A DNA stretch of 64,000 bases, from the NCBI RefSeq assembly GCF_000725545.1, contig NZ_JNZP01000001.1, positions 248,001 to 312,000 of the forward strand, given 5' to 3'. The notes beneath the pieces were generated by a model, which was given only the letters and a program-made list of their open reading frames with translations, did no database searches and was not told the DNA's origin. Source of the DNA: Streptomyces exfoliatus (GTDB lineage: Bacteria > Actinomycetota > Actinomycetes > Streptomycetales > Streptomycetaceae). Both the position numbers and the translations under genes were made by a program. This document shows, one piece after another, positions 53,244 to 62,200 of this stretch; the first letter of the stretch is position 1; every line of letters starts with the position of its first letter.

Positions 53244-53929
53244 CCATCCGGGTACTGCTCGCCGACGACCAGGCCCTGCTGCGCAGCGCCTTCAAGGTCC
53301 TGGTGAACTCCGAACCGGACATGGAGGTCGTCGGCGAAGCGGCCGACGGCGCCGAGGCCCTGGACCTCGCCCGCTCCGAGCGCCCCGACGTCGTCCTCAT
53401 GGACATCCGGATGCCGGGCACGGACGGCCTCACGGCCACCCGCATGATCACGGCCGACCCCGGACTCTCCGACGTACGGATCGTCATGCTGACCACCTTC
53501 GAGGTCGACGAGTACGTCGTGCAGGCACTGCGCGCCGGGGCGTCCGGCTTCCTCGGCAAGGGGGCGGAGCCCGAGGAGCTGCTCGGCGCGATCCGGATCG
53601 CGCACGCGGGCGAGGCGCTGCTCTCGCCGGCCGCGACGAAGGGCCTGATCGCCTCCTTCCTGGCGCAGGGCGGCGGCACGCAGGCGGAGGGCGAGGGCGG
53701 CGGCGCCCGCTCCGAGCGGCTCGCCACGCTCACCGCCCGGGAGCGCGAGGTCCTCGTCCTCGTCGGGGGCGGTCTGTCGAACGACGAGATCGCCGAGCGG
53801 CTCGACGTCAGCCCCCTCACCGTGAAGACGCACGTCAACCGGGCCATGGCCAAGCTCGGCGCCCGCGACCGGGCCCAGCTGGTGGTCACCGCCTACGAAT
53901 CGGGACTGGTACGTCCGAGGGTGGAGTGA
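53240..53929 (+). CDS. Response regulator, LuxR/NarL type
   Basis: 229 residues from the ATG at 53240, GGAGGA 5 nt ahead. Receiver: MTIRVLLADDQALLRSAF with the phosphoacceptor Asp in DVVLMDIRMPGTDG and Lys in FLGKGAEPEE. LuxR helix-turn-helix at the C-terminus (LTAREREVLVLVGGGLSNDE, IAERLDVSPLTVKTHVNRAM). Paired with the upstream kinase by a 4-bp overlap. The RND transporter starts 187 bp downstream and is a plausible target (inference). Confidence 0.94.
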   Translation: MTIRVLLADDQALLRSAFKVLVNSEPDMEVVGEAADGAEALDLARSERPDVVLMDIRMPGTDGLTATRMITADPGLSDVRIVMLTTFEVDEYVVQALRAGASGFLGKGAEPEELLGAIRIAHAGEALLSPAATKGLIASFLAQGGGTQAEGEGGGARSERLATLTAREREVLVLVGGGLSNDEIAERLDVSPLTVKTHVNRAMAKLGARDRAQLVVTAYESGLVRPRVE

Positions 53930-54116
53930 CCGGGGCCCCCGGCGTACTCCAGACGCGGTATGCGCGGGATAAGGATGTGGACCCGGGGGCCGAGGACTTC
54001 CGGGCGGCGATGGCAGATCGTATAGGTGGGGGGCGCCCCCGGCGGATCCAGCGGATCGGGGCCGGGGTCTTGGCTGCTCCCGCCTGCCGACGAGTACGCC
54101 ACAGAAGAGAGACCCC

Positions 54117-57100
54117 ATGTCCTGGCTGTCCAGATTCAGCCTCGCGCAACGGGCCCTGATCGGTCTGATGTCCATCGTCGCGCTCGTGTTCGGGGCGATC
54201 GCGATACCGCAGCTGAAGCAGCAGTTGTTCCCCTCGATCGAGCTGCCCATGGTCTCGGTCCTCGCCCCGTACCAGGGTGCCTCTCCCGATGTGGTCGAGA
54301 AGCAGGTCGTCGAGCCCCTGGAGAACAACCTGAAGGCGGTCGACGGCCTCACGTCGGTCACCTCCACCGCCTCCGAGGGCATGGCCCTCGTCATGGCCAC
54401 CTTCGACTACGGCGACCAGTCGACGAAGCAGCTCGTGGCCGACGTCCAGCAGGCGGTCAACCGCGCCCGCGCGCAGCTGCCCGACACGGTCGACCCGCAG
54501 GTCGTGGCCGGTTCCACGGACGACATGCCGACCGTGGTCCTCGCCGCCTCCTCCGACAAGGACCCGCAGGCCCTCGCCGACCTGCTCGAACGGACCGTGG
54601 TGCCCACCCTGGAGGGCATCGACGGCGTCGCCCAGGTCTCCGTCAGCGGTGTCCAGGACCTCCAGGTCTCCGTCACCCCCGACGAGCGGAAGCTCGCCGC
54701 GGCCGGGCTCAGCGGCATGAAGCTGGCCGAGGCCCTGCGCTCCGGCGGCGGCACCATGCCGGCCGGCTCCTTCGCGGAGGACGGCAAGAACCGCACGGTC
54801 CAGGTCGGCGGCGGCTTCACCTCGCTGCGGCAGATCGAGGACCTGCGCATCCCGGCGGCCGTCCCCGGCAAGGGCAAGGCCGTCCGCCTCGGCGACGTGG
54901 CCACCGTCCGTCAGGAGGAGTCGCCGCGCACCTCCCTGACCCGCACCAACGGCAAGCCCAGCCTCGCCGTGATGGCCACCATGGACAAGGACGGCAGCGC
55001 CGTCGCCATCTCCGACGCCGTCCAGGAGAAGCTGTCCGGGCTGCGCGAGGACCTCGGCGCGGGCGCCGAGCTGACCGTCGTCTCCGACCAGGGCCCGGCC
55101 GTCGCGAAGGCCGTCTCCGGACTGACCACCGAGGGCGCGCTCGGCCTCGTCATGGCCGTCCTGGTGATCCTGGTCTTCCTCACGTCGATCCGCTCGACCC
55201 TGGTCACCGCGGTCTCCATCCCGCTCTCGGTCGTCCTCGCCCTCATCGTGCTGTGGACGCGCGACCTGTCGCTGAACATGCTGACGCTCGGCGCGCTCAC
55301 CATCGCCATCGGCCGGGTCGTCGACGACTCGATCGTGGTCCTGGAGAACATCAAGCGCCACCTCGGCTACGGCGAGGAGCGCCGCGAGGCGATCCTCACC
55401 GCGGTCCGTGAGGTGGCCGGCGCCGTCACCTCCTCGACCCTCACCACCGTCGCCGTCTTCCTGCCGATCGGCCTGGTCGGCGGCATCGTCGGCGCGATGT
55501 TCGGCTCCTTCTCGCTGACGGTGACGGCCGCCCTGCTGGCCTCGCTGCTCGTCTCCCTCACCGTGGTCCCCGTCCTCTCGTACTGGTTCCTCCGCGCCCC
55601 CCAGGGCACCACGGAGGACCTCGCGGAGGCCCGCAGGCTGGCCGAGGAGAAGGAGGAGAAGAGCCGCCTCCAGCGCCTGTACGTGCCGGTCCTGCGGTTC
55701 GCGACCCGGCGCCGGCTCGCCAGCCTCGGCATCGCGTTCGCCGTCCTGGTCGTCACCCTCGGCATGACCCCGCTCCTGAAGACGAACTTCTTCGAGCCGG
55801 GCGACCAGAACGTCCTCAGCATCAAGCAGGAGCTGGCGCCCGGCACCAGCCTGAGCGCCTCCGACGAAGCCGCGAAGAAGATCGAGAAGCTCCTCGGGGA
55901 GACCGAGGGCGTCAAGGACTACCAGGTCACCGTCGGCTCCTCCGGATTCATGGCGGCCTTCGGCGGCGGCACCGGCTCCAACCAGGCCTCGTACCAGGTC
56001 AGCCTGGAGGAGTCCGCCTCGTTCGAGAAGACGCGCGACGCCATCGAGAAGGGCCTCGGCGCCCTCGACGGGGTCGGCGAGACGACCCTGACGGCCGGTG
56101 ACGGCTTCGGCAGCCAGGACCTGAGCGTGGTCGTCAAGGCCGCCGACCCCGAGGTCCTCAAGAAGGCGTCGGAGCAGGTCCGGGCGGCCGTCGCCGGGCT
56201 CAAGGACGTCACCGACGTGCAGAGCGACCTCTCGCAGTCCGTGCCGCGCGTCTCGGTCACGGCGAAGCCCGCGGCCGCCGACGCCGGGTTCGACTCCGGC
56301 TCGCTCGGCATGATCGTCGCCCAGGCCGTCCGGGGCACCCCGGCCGCCAAGGCGACCCTCGACGACAGCGAGCGGGACGTCCTCATCACCTCGGCCCGAC
56401 CGGCCACCACCCTGGCCGAGCTCAAGGCGCTGCCCCTCGGCCCGGTGAAGCTCGGTGACATCGCCACCGTCGAGCTGGTCCCCGGCCCCGTCTCCATGAC
56501 CAGGGTCGACGGCGCCCGCACCGCGACGGTCACGGCCAAGCCGGTCGGCGACGACACCGGCGCGGTGAGCCTCGCCCTCACGCAGAAGATCGACGCGCTC
56601 GACCTGCCGGCGGGCGCCACCGCCACCATCGGTGGTGCCTCGGAGGACCTGGAGGAGGCCCAGCTCAGTCTGGCCCTGGCGATGCTCGCGGCCATCGCGA
56701 TCGTCTTCATGCTGCTGGTCGCGACCTTCAGGTCGCTGATCCAGCCGCTGATCCTGCTGGTCTCGATCCCGTTCGCGGCGACCGGCGCGCTCGGTCTGCT
56801 CATCGTCACCGACACCGCCATGGGCGTCCCGGCGATGATCGGCATGCTGATGCTCATCGGCATCGTCGTCACCAACGCGATCGTCCTGATCGACCTGATC
56901 AACCAGTACCGGGCCAAGGGCCTGGGCGTCGTCGAAGCGGTGATCGAGGGTGGCCGGCACCGGCTCCGCCCGATCCTGATGACCGCCCTCGCGACCATCT
57001 TCGCCCTGCTGCCGATGGCCCTCGGCATCACCGGCGAGGGCGGCTTCATCGCCCAGCCGCTGGCCGTGGTGGTGATCGGTGGTCTGATCACCTCGACGCT

Positions 57101-57293
57101 GCTGACCCTGCTCCTCGTCCCGACGCTCTACGCGATGGTGGAGCTCCGCAAGGAGCGCCGTGCGAAGAAGAAGGCGGCGAAGCGGAAGGCGAAGGACGAG
57201 GCGAAGGCCAAGGCCAAGGACGAGGTGACGCACAACCCGGAGCAGCCGGACGTCACCCCGGTCGACGCGGGCCTGCTCGACATCCTGGACTGA
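54117..57293 (+). CDS. RND-family efflux permease (HAE1/AcrB-like)
   Basis: 1,058 residues. 12-helix RND plan: first helix at ~11-30, large periplasm-type loop (SPDVVEKQVVEPLENNLKAV), helices 2-6 including TIAIGRVVDDSIVVLENIKR (proton-relay Asp pair), a second large loop and helices 7-12 (VSIPFAATGALGLLIVTDTA). The extreme C-terminus is a Lys/Ala-rich helix (KKKAAKRKAKDEAKAKAKDE). HAE1-type pumps normally work with an outer-membrane channel; this Gram-positive version has none here, like Bacillus SwrC. Preceded by a two-component pair and followed by a terminator. Confidence 0.93.
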   Translation: MSWLSRFSLAQRALIGLMSIVALVFGAIAIPQLKQQLFPSIELPMVSVLAPYQGASPDVVEKQVVEPLENNLKAVDGLTSVTSTASEGMALVMATFDYGDQSTKQLVADVQQAVNRARAQLPDTVDPQVVAGSTDDMPTVVLAASSDKDPQALADLLERTVVPTLEGIDGVAQVSVSGVQDLQVSVTPDERKLAAAGLSGMKLAEALRSGGGTMPAGSFAEDGKNRTVQVGGGFTSLRQIEDLRIPAAVPGKGKAVRLGDVATVRQEESPRTSLTRTNGKPSLAVMATMDKDGSAVAISDAVQEKLSGLREDLGAGAELTVVSDQGPAVAKAVSGLTTEGALGLVMAVLVILVFLTSIRSTLVTAVSIPLSVVLALIVLWTRDLSLNMLTLGALTIAIGRVVDDSIVVLENIKRHLGYGEERREAILTAVREVAGAVTSSTLTTVAVFLPIGLVGGIVGAMFGSFSLTVTAALLASLLVSLTVVPVLSYWFLRAPQGTTEDLAEARRLAEEKEEKSRLQRLYVPVLRFATRRRLASLGIAFAVLVVTLGMTPLLKTNFFEPGDQNVLSIKQELAPGTSLSASDEAAKKIEKLLGETEGVKDYQVTVGSSGFMAAFGGGTGSNQASYQVSLEESASFEKTRDAIEKGLGALDGVGETTLTAGDGFGSQDLSVVVKAADPEVLKKASEQVRAAVAGLKDVTDVQSDLSQSVPRVSVTAKPAAADAGFDSGSLGMIVAQAVRGTPAAKATLDDSERDVLITSARPATTLAELKALPLGPVKLGDIATVELVPGPVSMTRVDGARTATVTAKPVGDDTGAVSLALTQKIDALDLPAGATATIGGASEDLEEAQLSLALAMLAAIAIVFMLLVATFRSLIQPLILLVSIPFAATGALGLLIVTDTAMGVPAMIGMLMLIGIVVTNAIVLIDLINQYRAKGLGVVEAVIEGGRHRLRPILMTALATIFALLPMALGITGEGGFIAQPLAVVVIGGLITSTLLTLLLVPTLYAMVELRKERRAKKKAAKRKAKDEAKAKAKDEVTHNPEQPDVTPVDAGLLDILD

Positions 57294-57309
57294 GTCCCGG
57301 CAGGTACGG

Positions 57310-57345
57310 CGAAGGGCGCCCCGCGATCGTGCGGGGCGCCCTTCG
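57310..57345. terminator. Bidirectional terminator between RND gene and nadA
   Basis: Perfect 15-bp stem (CGAAGGGCGCCCCGC and complement), 6-nt loop, between convergent genes. Confidence 0.88.
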
Positions 57346-57381
57346 GCGTAGGCGAGGGAGAACCGTTACGGCGGAGAACCG

Positions 57382-58581
57382 TTACGGCAGAGCGAGCATC
57401 CGCTCGAGAGCGAGCTTCGCGAAGCTCTCCGTCTCCGTGTCGACCTGGATCTGGTTGACGAGCTTGCCGTCGGCCAGGGACTCCAGGGTCCACACCAGGT
57501 GCGGCAGGTCGATGCGGTTCATGGTCGAGCAGAAGCAGACCGTCTTGTCGAGGAAGACGATCTCCTTGCCCTGGTCGGCGTAACGGTTCGCCAGGCGGCG
57601 GACCAGGTTCAGCTCGGTGCCGATCGCCCACTTCGAGCCGGCCGGGGCCGCCTCCAGGGTGTTGATGATGTACTCGGTCGAGCCCACGTAGTCCGCGGCG
57701 GCGACGACCTCGTGGCGGCACTCGGGGTGGACGAGCACGTTCACGCCCGGGATGCGCTCGCGCACGTCGTTCACCGAGTCCAGCGAGAAGCGGCCGTGCA
57801 CCGAGCAGTGACCCCGCCACAGGATCATCTTGGCGTTCCGCAGCTCCTCGACGGTCAGGCCGCCGTTGGGCTTGTGCGGGTTGTACAGGACGCAGTCGTC
57901 GAGCGACATTCCCATGTCGCGCACGGCGGTGTTCCGGCCCAGGTGCTGGTCGGGCAGGAAGAGCACCTTTGTTGTGCCGGGCTCCCCCTGCTCGAAGGCC
58001 CAGTTCAGGGCCCGCTCCGCGTTGGAGGAGGTGCAGATGGTGCCCCCGTGCTTGCCGGTGAAGGCCTTGATGTCGGCCGAGGAGTTCATGTACGAGACCG
58101 GCACGACCTGGTCGGCGATGCCGGCCTCGGTCAGCACGTCCCAGCACTCGGCGACCTGCTCGGCGGTGGCCATGTCGGCCATCGAGCAGCCGGCCGCGAG
58201 GTCGGGCAGGACGACCTTCTGGTCGTCGCCGGTCAGGATGTCGGCCGACTCCGCCATGAAGTGCACACCGCAGAACACGATGTACTCGGCCTCGGGCTTG
58301 GCCGCGGCGTCACGCGCGAGCTTGAAGGAGTCACCGGTGACGTCGGCGAACTGGATGACCTCGTCGCGCTGGTAGTGGTGGCCGAGCACGAAGACCTTGT
58401 CCCCGAGCCTCTCCTTGGCCGCGCGGGCGCGCTCCACGAGATCCGGGTCGGAGGGCGACGGCAGATCGCCGGGGCACTCCACGCCGCGCTCGCTCTTCGG
58501 GTCGGCCTCGCGGCCGAGCAGGAGAAGGGCGAGCGGCGTCGGCTGCACATCGAGCTCATGACGGGCATGGGCGGTGGTCAC
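57382..58581 (-). CDS. nadA: Quinolinate synthase
   Basis: 399 residues from the GTG at 58581 (VTTAHARHELDVQPTPLALL). The [4Fe-4S] ligands are visible in IVFCGVHFMAESAD, HPECRHEVVAAAD and VCFCSTMNRIDLPH; also GHHYQRDEVIQFADVTGDSF and LFLPDQHLGRNT. It condenses iminoaspartate with dihydroxyacetone phosphate to quinolinate for NAD. nadB and nadC are not in the window. Divergent from erpA, which delivers Fe-S clusters to proteins of this kind. Confidence 0.96.
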   Translation of the reverse strand: MTTAHARHELDVQPTPLALLLLGREADPKSERGVECPGDLPSPSDPDLVERARAAKERLGDKVFVLGHHYQRDEVIQFADVTGDSFKLARDAAAKPEAEYIVFCGVHFMAESADILTGDDQKVVLPDLAAGCSMADMATAEQVAECWDVLTEAGIADQVVPVSYMNSSADIKAFTGKHGGTICTSSNAERALNWAFEQGEPGTTKVLFLPDQHLGRNTAVRDMGMSLDDCVLYNPHKPNGGLTVEELRNAKMILWRGHCSVHGRFSLDSVNDVRERIPGVNVLVHPECRHEVVAAADYVGSTEYIINTLEAAPAGSKWAIGTELNLVRRLANRYADQGKEIVFLDKTVCFCSTMNRIDLPHLVWTLESLADGKLVNQIQVDTETESFAKLALERMLALP

Positions 58582-58665
58582 GTCACGCACCCTTTCTTCG
58601 GGGTGTTCGGGGTCTTCGGGCAACGCCTTTTCGTCGAAATGACGCTATCTATCATAACCGCTTCA

Positions 58666-58678
58666 CGTCACCATGACG
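58666..58678. promoter_or_regulatory. Palindrome in the nadA/erpA divergent promoter
   Basis: CGTCA-CCA-TGACG, within an unusually AT-rich patch (58641-58700) of the 255-bp gap between divergent starts. Candidate site for a NAD- or iron-sulfur-responsive regulator; identity unknown. Confidence 0.4.
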
Positions 58679-58836
58679 ATGTCCATAGTGTCGATGTGAC
58701 GAATTCGCCGTCCGCGCTCGTGGACAGGGTGTGCGAGCATGAAGGAGGGAAACCCCACTCGGCCCGGAATGAATCCGGGGCACCGTCGGTTGCAACCGTC
58801 GGCAAGCAGTCTCCGTACACACCGGGAGAGAAGCAG

Positions 58837-59193
58837 ATGTCCGTATCGGACGAGAAGACCACTGTCAGCGACGGCATCCTCCTGTCCGACGCCGCCGCGG
58901 CCAAGGTCAAGGCCCTCCTCGACCAGGAAGGCCGCGAAGACCTGGCCCTGCGCGTCGCCGTTCAGCCCGGCGGCTGCTCCGGCCTGCGTTACCAGCTGTT
59001 CTTCGACGAGCGTTCGCTCGACGGCGATGTCGTGAAGGACTTCGACGGCGTCAAGGTCGTCACCGACCGCATGAGCGCCCCGTACCTCGGGGGTGCCTCG
59101 ATCGACTTCGTCGACACCATCGAGAAGCAGGGCTTCACCATCGACAACCCCAACGCCACGGGCTCCTGCGCCTGCGGCGACTCGTTCAGCTAA
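58837..59193 (+). CDS. erpA: Iron-sulfur cluster insertion protein (A-type carrier)
   Basis: 118 residues from the ATG at 58837, with GGGAGAG upstream. HesB/IscA fold with the three conserved cysteines: one in PGGCSGLRY and two in GSCACGDSFS at the C-terminus. It passes assembled Fe-S clusters to client enzymes. It is divergent from nadA, itself an Fe-S enzyme, and about 3 kb from a cysteine desulfurase-TusA fusion. The hairpin after the gene is a strong terminator. Confidence 0.95.
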   Translation: MSVSDEKTTVSDGILLSDAAAAKVKALLDQEGREDLALRVAVQPGGCSGLRYQLFFDERSLDGDVVKDFDGVKVVTDRMSAPYLGGASIDFVDTIEKQGFTIDNPNATGSCACGDSFS

Positions 59194-59207
59194 GCCGCAG
59201 ACGCTGT

Positions 59208-59259
59208 ACGCATGAGGGCGGCGGCCCGGGAGTGATCCCGGGCCGCCGCCCTCATGCGT
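59208..59259. terminator. erpA terminator
   Basis: 24-bp perfect stem (59208-59231 with 59236-59259) and GTGA tetraloop, 14 bp after the erpA stop; also placed to end the convergent gene. Confidence 0.92.
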
Positions 59260-59271
59260 TCCCCGCGGGAC

Positions 59272-60771
59272 TCAGCGCCGAGGCACCGCTTCCCCGCTGG
59301 CCGCGTCCACCACGGGCCGGTCGCCCAGCGGACCCTGGAGCGTCACGGTCCGCGTGATCTCCTTGGCGACCAGGATGCACAGCCGGTCCGGGTCGATCGG
59401 CTTCTCGGTGACCCGCACCGACACCTGCGACGGGGTCTCCTCCGCCGTCACGGTGTACGTGCTGCACACCCCGCCCCAGAAGGTGACGGTCAGCTTCCGG
59501 CCGTCGCCCTCCGTCCGGAACGACTCGATCTGCCGCACCGGCGCGGTGCCGTCCGGCTGGGAAGGCGTCGGCGAGGGCTTCGCCGGCGGCGTCAGGTACT
59601 CCGGAGCCACCGCCGCCTGCACCACCGTGTACGGCGCCCCGGCCGCCGGATCCGCCGTGAACAGCCACGACGGTACGAGCAGCCGCTCGCCGTCCACGTC
59701 CTGCGCGGCGAGACCGAACACCGCACCCGTCACCGGTACCTGCTCGGGGGGCGCCATGTCCACGGTCGTCTGGCAGGGCGGAGTCGGGGCGGCGTTCCCC
59801 GGCACCGGCTCCTGACCGGTCCCGACGTCCGGCCGCCCCGCGTCGGGCGCCTCGCCGGCCGGCGGGTCGGTGGCGCAGCCCCCGATGCCGATCGGGCCGG
59901 TGCCCTTCGAGTCCTCGTTCAGCCGGGCGAGCGCCTTCGCCGCCCCGATCACCGGATACGCGGCACCCTCGACCGGCTCCTTCAGCGTCCCGCTCCCGGC
60001 CACCGTCCGGCCGTCCCGCGCGATGTGCAGCCCGGTGGACCAGCCGTAGGTCGGCAGCCCGCCCACCACCGGGTCGGCGTTGACCACCCGTACCGAACCG
60101 TTCATCACCTGGGTCGCGGAGACCTTCGCGTCGTCCTGCCCGAGGGCCTTCAGAACGGGCGCGGCCGCCGCCTTCGCCGCCGCCTCGCTCAGGGGCGTAC
60201 CGCCGGGCGAGGGCTTCGTCTCCCCCGGGGGCGGACAGGCCTTGCCCTTGAGGCAGGTGTCACCCGCGGGGCCGCCCTCGTACCAGGAGTACGTCCAGTT
60301 CCCCGGCGCCTTCCGCGTCACGTCGAGGCGCGGTCCCGAACCGTCCTTCTCGGGCCGGATCGTCCAGACGTCGCCCACCAGGGCGGGGCTCCCGGACACA
60401 CCGAGCGCCTCGGCCAGCCTGGTCACCTCCGCCGAGGTGACCAGGCCCCCGGGCCGGTGGACCGCGGCCGAGGAGGGCCCCTGGGGGAGTGGGCCCTTGG
60501 CTGTGTAGACGGTCCCGTTCGGGCCGCCGCCGGGATCCGGCTCGCCGGGCGCGATCCCCGGACCGCCCCGTGTGTCGGCGCTGCCGCTCCCCAGCCGCAA
60601 CGGAGGGGGCGGCCCGGCCGCGTCGCCGGCCCGGGCCTCGGTCCCGGTCCCGCCGCCACCGGACGCCGTGGTGGCGAGGTAGACGCCACCGCCCCCGGCG
60701 AGCAGCACACCCGCCGCCACCGAGGTGGCCAGGACGTTCCGTCGCCTCCGTACGTTCTCCGTACCGCTCAC
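59272..60771 (-). CDS. Secreted or membrane-anchored hypothetical protein, Pro/Gly-rich
   Basis: 499 residues from the GTG at 60771 with GAGGGAG 7 nt ahead. Basic start then one helix (NVLATSVAAGVLLAGGGGVY, ~12-34), a Gly/Pro/Thr linker, and an extracytoplasmic region with sets of paired cysteines (DTCLKGKACPPP, GGCATDPP, ILVAKEITRTVTLQGPLGD). A GWSTGLHIARDGRTVAGSGT segment and repeated KxLGxxDAKVSATQV-like parts suggest a beta-rich fold. Not recognised as a named family; widely seen in Streptomyces. Function unknown. Confidence 0.75.
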   Translation of the reverse strand: MSGTENVRRRRNVLATSVAAGVLLAGGGGVYLATTASGGGGTGTEARAGDAAGPPPPLRLGSGSADTRGGPGIAPGEPDPGGGPNGTVYTAKGPLPQGPSSAAVHRPGGLVTSAEVTRLAEALGVSGSPALVGDVWTIRPEKDGSGPRLDVTRKAPGNWTYSWYEGGPAGDTCLKGKACPPPGETKPSPGGTPLSEAAAKAAAAPVLKALGQDDAKVSATQVMNGSVRVVNADPVVGGLPTYGWSTGLHIARDGRTVAGSGTLKEPVEGAAYPVIGAAKALARLNEDSKGTGPIGIGGCATDPPAGEAPDAGRPDVGTGQEPVPGNAAPTPPCQTTVDMAPPEQVPVTGAVFGLAAQDVDGERLLVPSWLFTADPAAGAPYTVVQAAVAPEYLTPPAKPSPTPSQPDGTAPVRQIESFRTEGDGRKLTVTFWGGVCSTYTVTAEETPSQVSVRVTEKPIDPDRLCILVAKEITRTVTLQGPLGDRPVVDAASGEAVPRR

Positions 60772-60838
60772 CGCACAGCTCCCTCGTCTCGACCGGACGC
60801 CGATGGGACGGAGCGGACGGGCGGACGGTTCCCGTCCG

Positions 60839-61045
60839 TCAGCCGCCGTACTCCGCGGTGGCGTCGATCAGCCGTGCAGAGGCGGCCGGCACGACCACCC
60901 CGTGGATCAGCGCGGGGGACACCGGAGCGGGGGCGGGGGAGACCTCGGTGACCCAATGGGGGGCCATCCGAGCGCCGTCGCCGCACAGCTCGGCGAGGCT
61001 CGACTCGGACTCGTGTCGCTCACGCGGAGCGGGGTACGTGGTCAT
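60839..61045 (-). CDS. Small hypothetical protein (68 aa)
   Basis: 68 residues (MTTYPAPRERHESESSLAEL, CGDGARMAPHWVTEVSPAPA). No motif or family is recognised. Ribosome binding site is weak, but third-position GC is high and the frame faces away from the kinase gene as a separate transcript. May be real or a chance frame in the 400-bp region between the secreted protein and the kinase. Confidence 0.5.
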   Translation of the reverse strand: MTTYPAPRERHESESSLAELCGDGARMAPHWVTEVSPAPAPVSPALIHGVVVPAASARLIDATAEYGG

Positions 61046-61174
61046 GGCCGCACCGTATGCATGGCACCACTCCGGAGAAAAGCCCTACTCTGGGGTAGTT
61101 TCCACTGCTCGGCAGACCCCGCGCCACCGGGTAGCGTGAACTGTCATTACCGCCTTCCCGCAGGAGCACCCGCC

Positions 61175-62149
61175 GTGCGCATCGCAGTCACCGGCTCCAT
61201 CGCCACCGACCACCTCATGACCTTCCCCGGCCGGTTCGCCGACCAACTGGTGGCCGACCAGCTCCACACGGTGTCCCTCTCCTTCCTCGTCGACAACCTC
61301 GACGTCCGGCGCGGAGGCGTCGGCCCCAACATCTGCTTCGGCATGGGACAGCTCGGCGGCAGCCCCATCCTCGTGGGCGCGGCCGGCTACGACTTCGACG
61401 AGTACCGCGGCTGGCTCGACCGGCACGGCGTCGACACCGCCTCGGTGCGCATCTCCGAGGTCCTGCACACCGCCCGCTTCGTCTGCACCACCGACAGGGA
61501 CCACAACCAGATCGGCTCCTTCTACACGGGCGCGATGAGCGAGGCCCGGCTGATCGAGCTCAAGGCCGTAGCCGACCGGGTGGGCGGGCTCGACCTGGTC
61601 CTGATCGGCGCCGACGACCCCGAGGCGATGCTCCGCCACACGGAGGAGTGCAAGACGCGGGCGATCCCCTTCGCCGCCGACTTCTCGCAGCAGATCGCGC
61701 GCATGGACGGCGACGAGATCCGCACCCTCCTCGACGGGGCGACCTATCTCTTCTCCAACGAGTACGAGAAGGGCCTCATCGAGTCCAAGACGGGCTGGAC
61801 CGACGCCGAGATCCTCGGCCGCGTCGGCCACCGGGTCACCACGCTCGGCTCGCGCGGAGTGCGCATCGAGCGCGTCGGCGACACCCCGATCGAGGTCGGC
61901 TGCCCCGAGGAGACCGCCAAGGTCGACCCGACGGGCGTCGGCGACGCGTTCCGCGCCGGCTTCCTCACCGGTCTGTCGTGGGGCGTCGGCCTGGAGCGGG
62001 CCGCGCAGGTCGGCTGCATGCTCGCCACCCTCGTCATCGAGACGCTGGGCACCCAGGAGTACACGCTGCGCCGCGCCCACTTCATGGAGCGCTTCACGAA
62101 GGCGTACGGCGAGGACGCGGCCGCCGAGGTCCAGTCCCACCTGAAGTGA
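61175..62149 (+). CDS. PfkB-family carbohydrate kinase (adenosine kinase-like)
   Basis: 324 residues from the GTG at 61175 (VRIAVTGSIATDHLMTFPGR), with AGGAG 7-8 nt upstream. PfkB signature 1 appears as VRRGGVGPNICFGMGQLGGS, and the C-terminal signature is ETAKVDPTGVGDAFRAGFLT with the catalytic Asp. Similar proteins phosphorylate adenosine or ribose/fructose-type sugars. Adenosine kinase-like is my best guess from length and the N-terminus. Stands alone with terminators on both sides. Confidence 0.92.
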   Translation: MRIAVTGSIATDHLMTFPGRFADQLVADQLHTVSLSFLVDNLDVRRGGVGPNICFGMGQLGGSPILVGAAGYDFDEYRGWLDRHGVDTASVRISEVLHTARFVCTTDRDHNQIGSFYTGAMSEARLIELKAVADRVGGLDLVLIGADDPEAMLRHTEECKTRAIPFAADFSQQIARMDGDEIRTLLDGATYLFSNEYEKGLIESKTGWTDAEILGRVGHRVTTLGSRGVRIERVGDTPIEVGCPEETAKVDPTGVGDAFRAGFLTGLSWGVGLERAAQVGCMLATLVIETLGTQEYTLRRAHFMERFTKAYGEDAAAEVQSHLK

Positions 62150-62200
62150 CCCCCCGGGCCCCGTGGCGACCGCTCGCCACGGGGCTCTCCGGTGCCCGCC

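Noticed and set aside
53886..57233. 1,115-codon minus-strand open frame opposite the RND gene
   Set aside because: Composition is Arg/Asp/Gly/His-rich with no motif; it is the antisense of a clear RND permease, a common result of high GC third positions.
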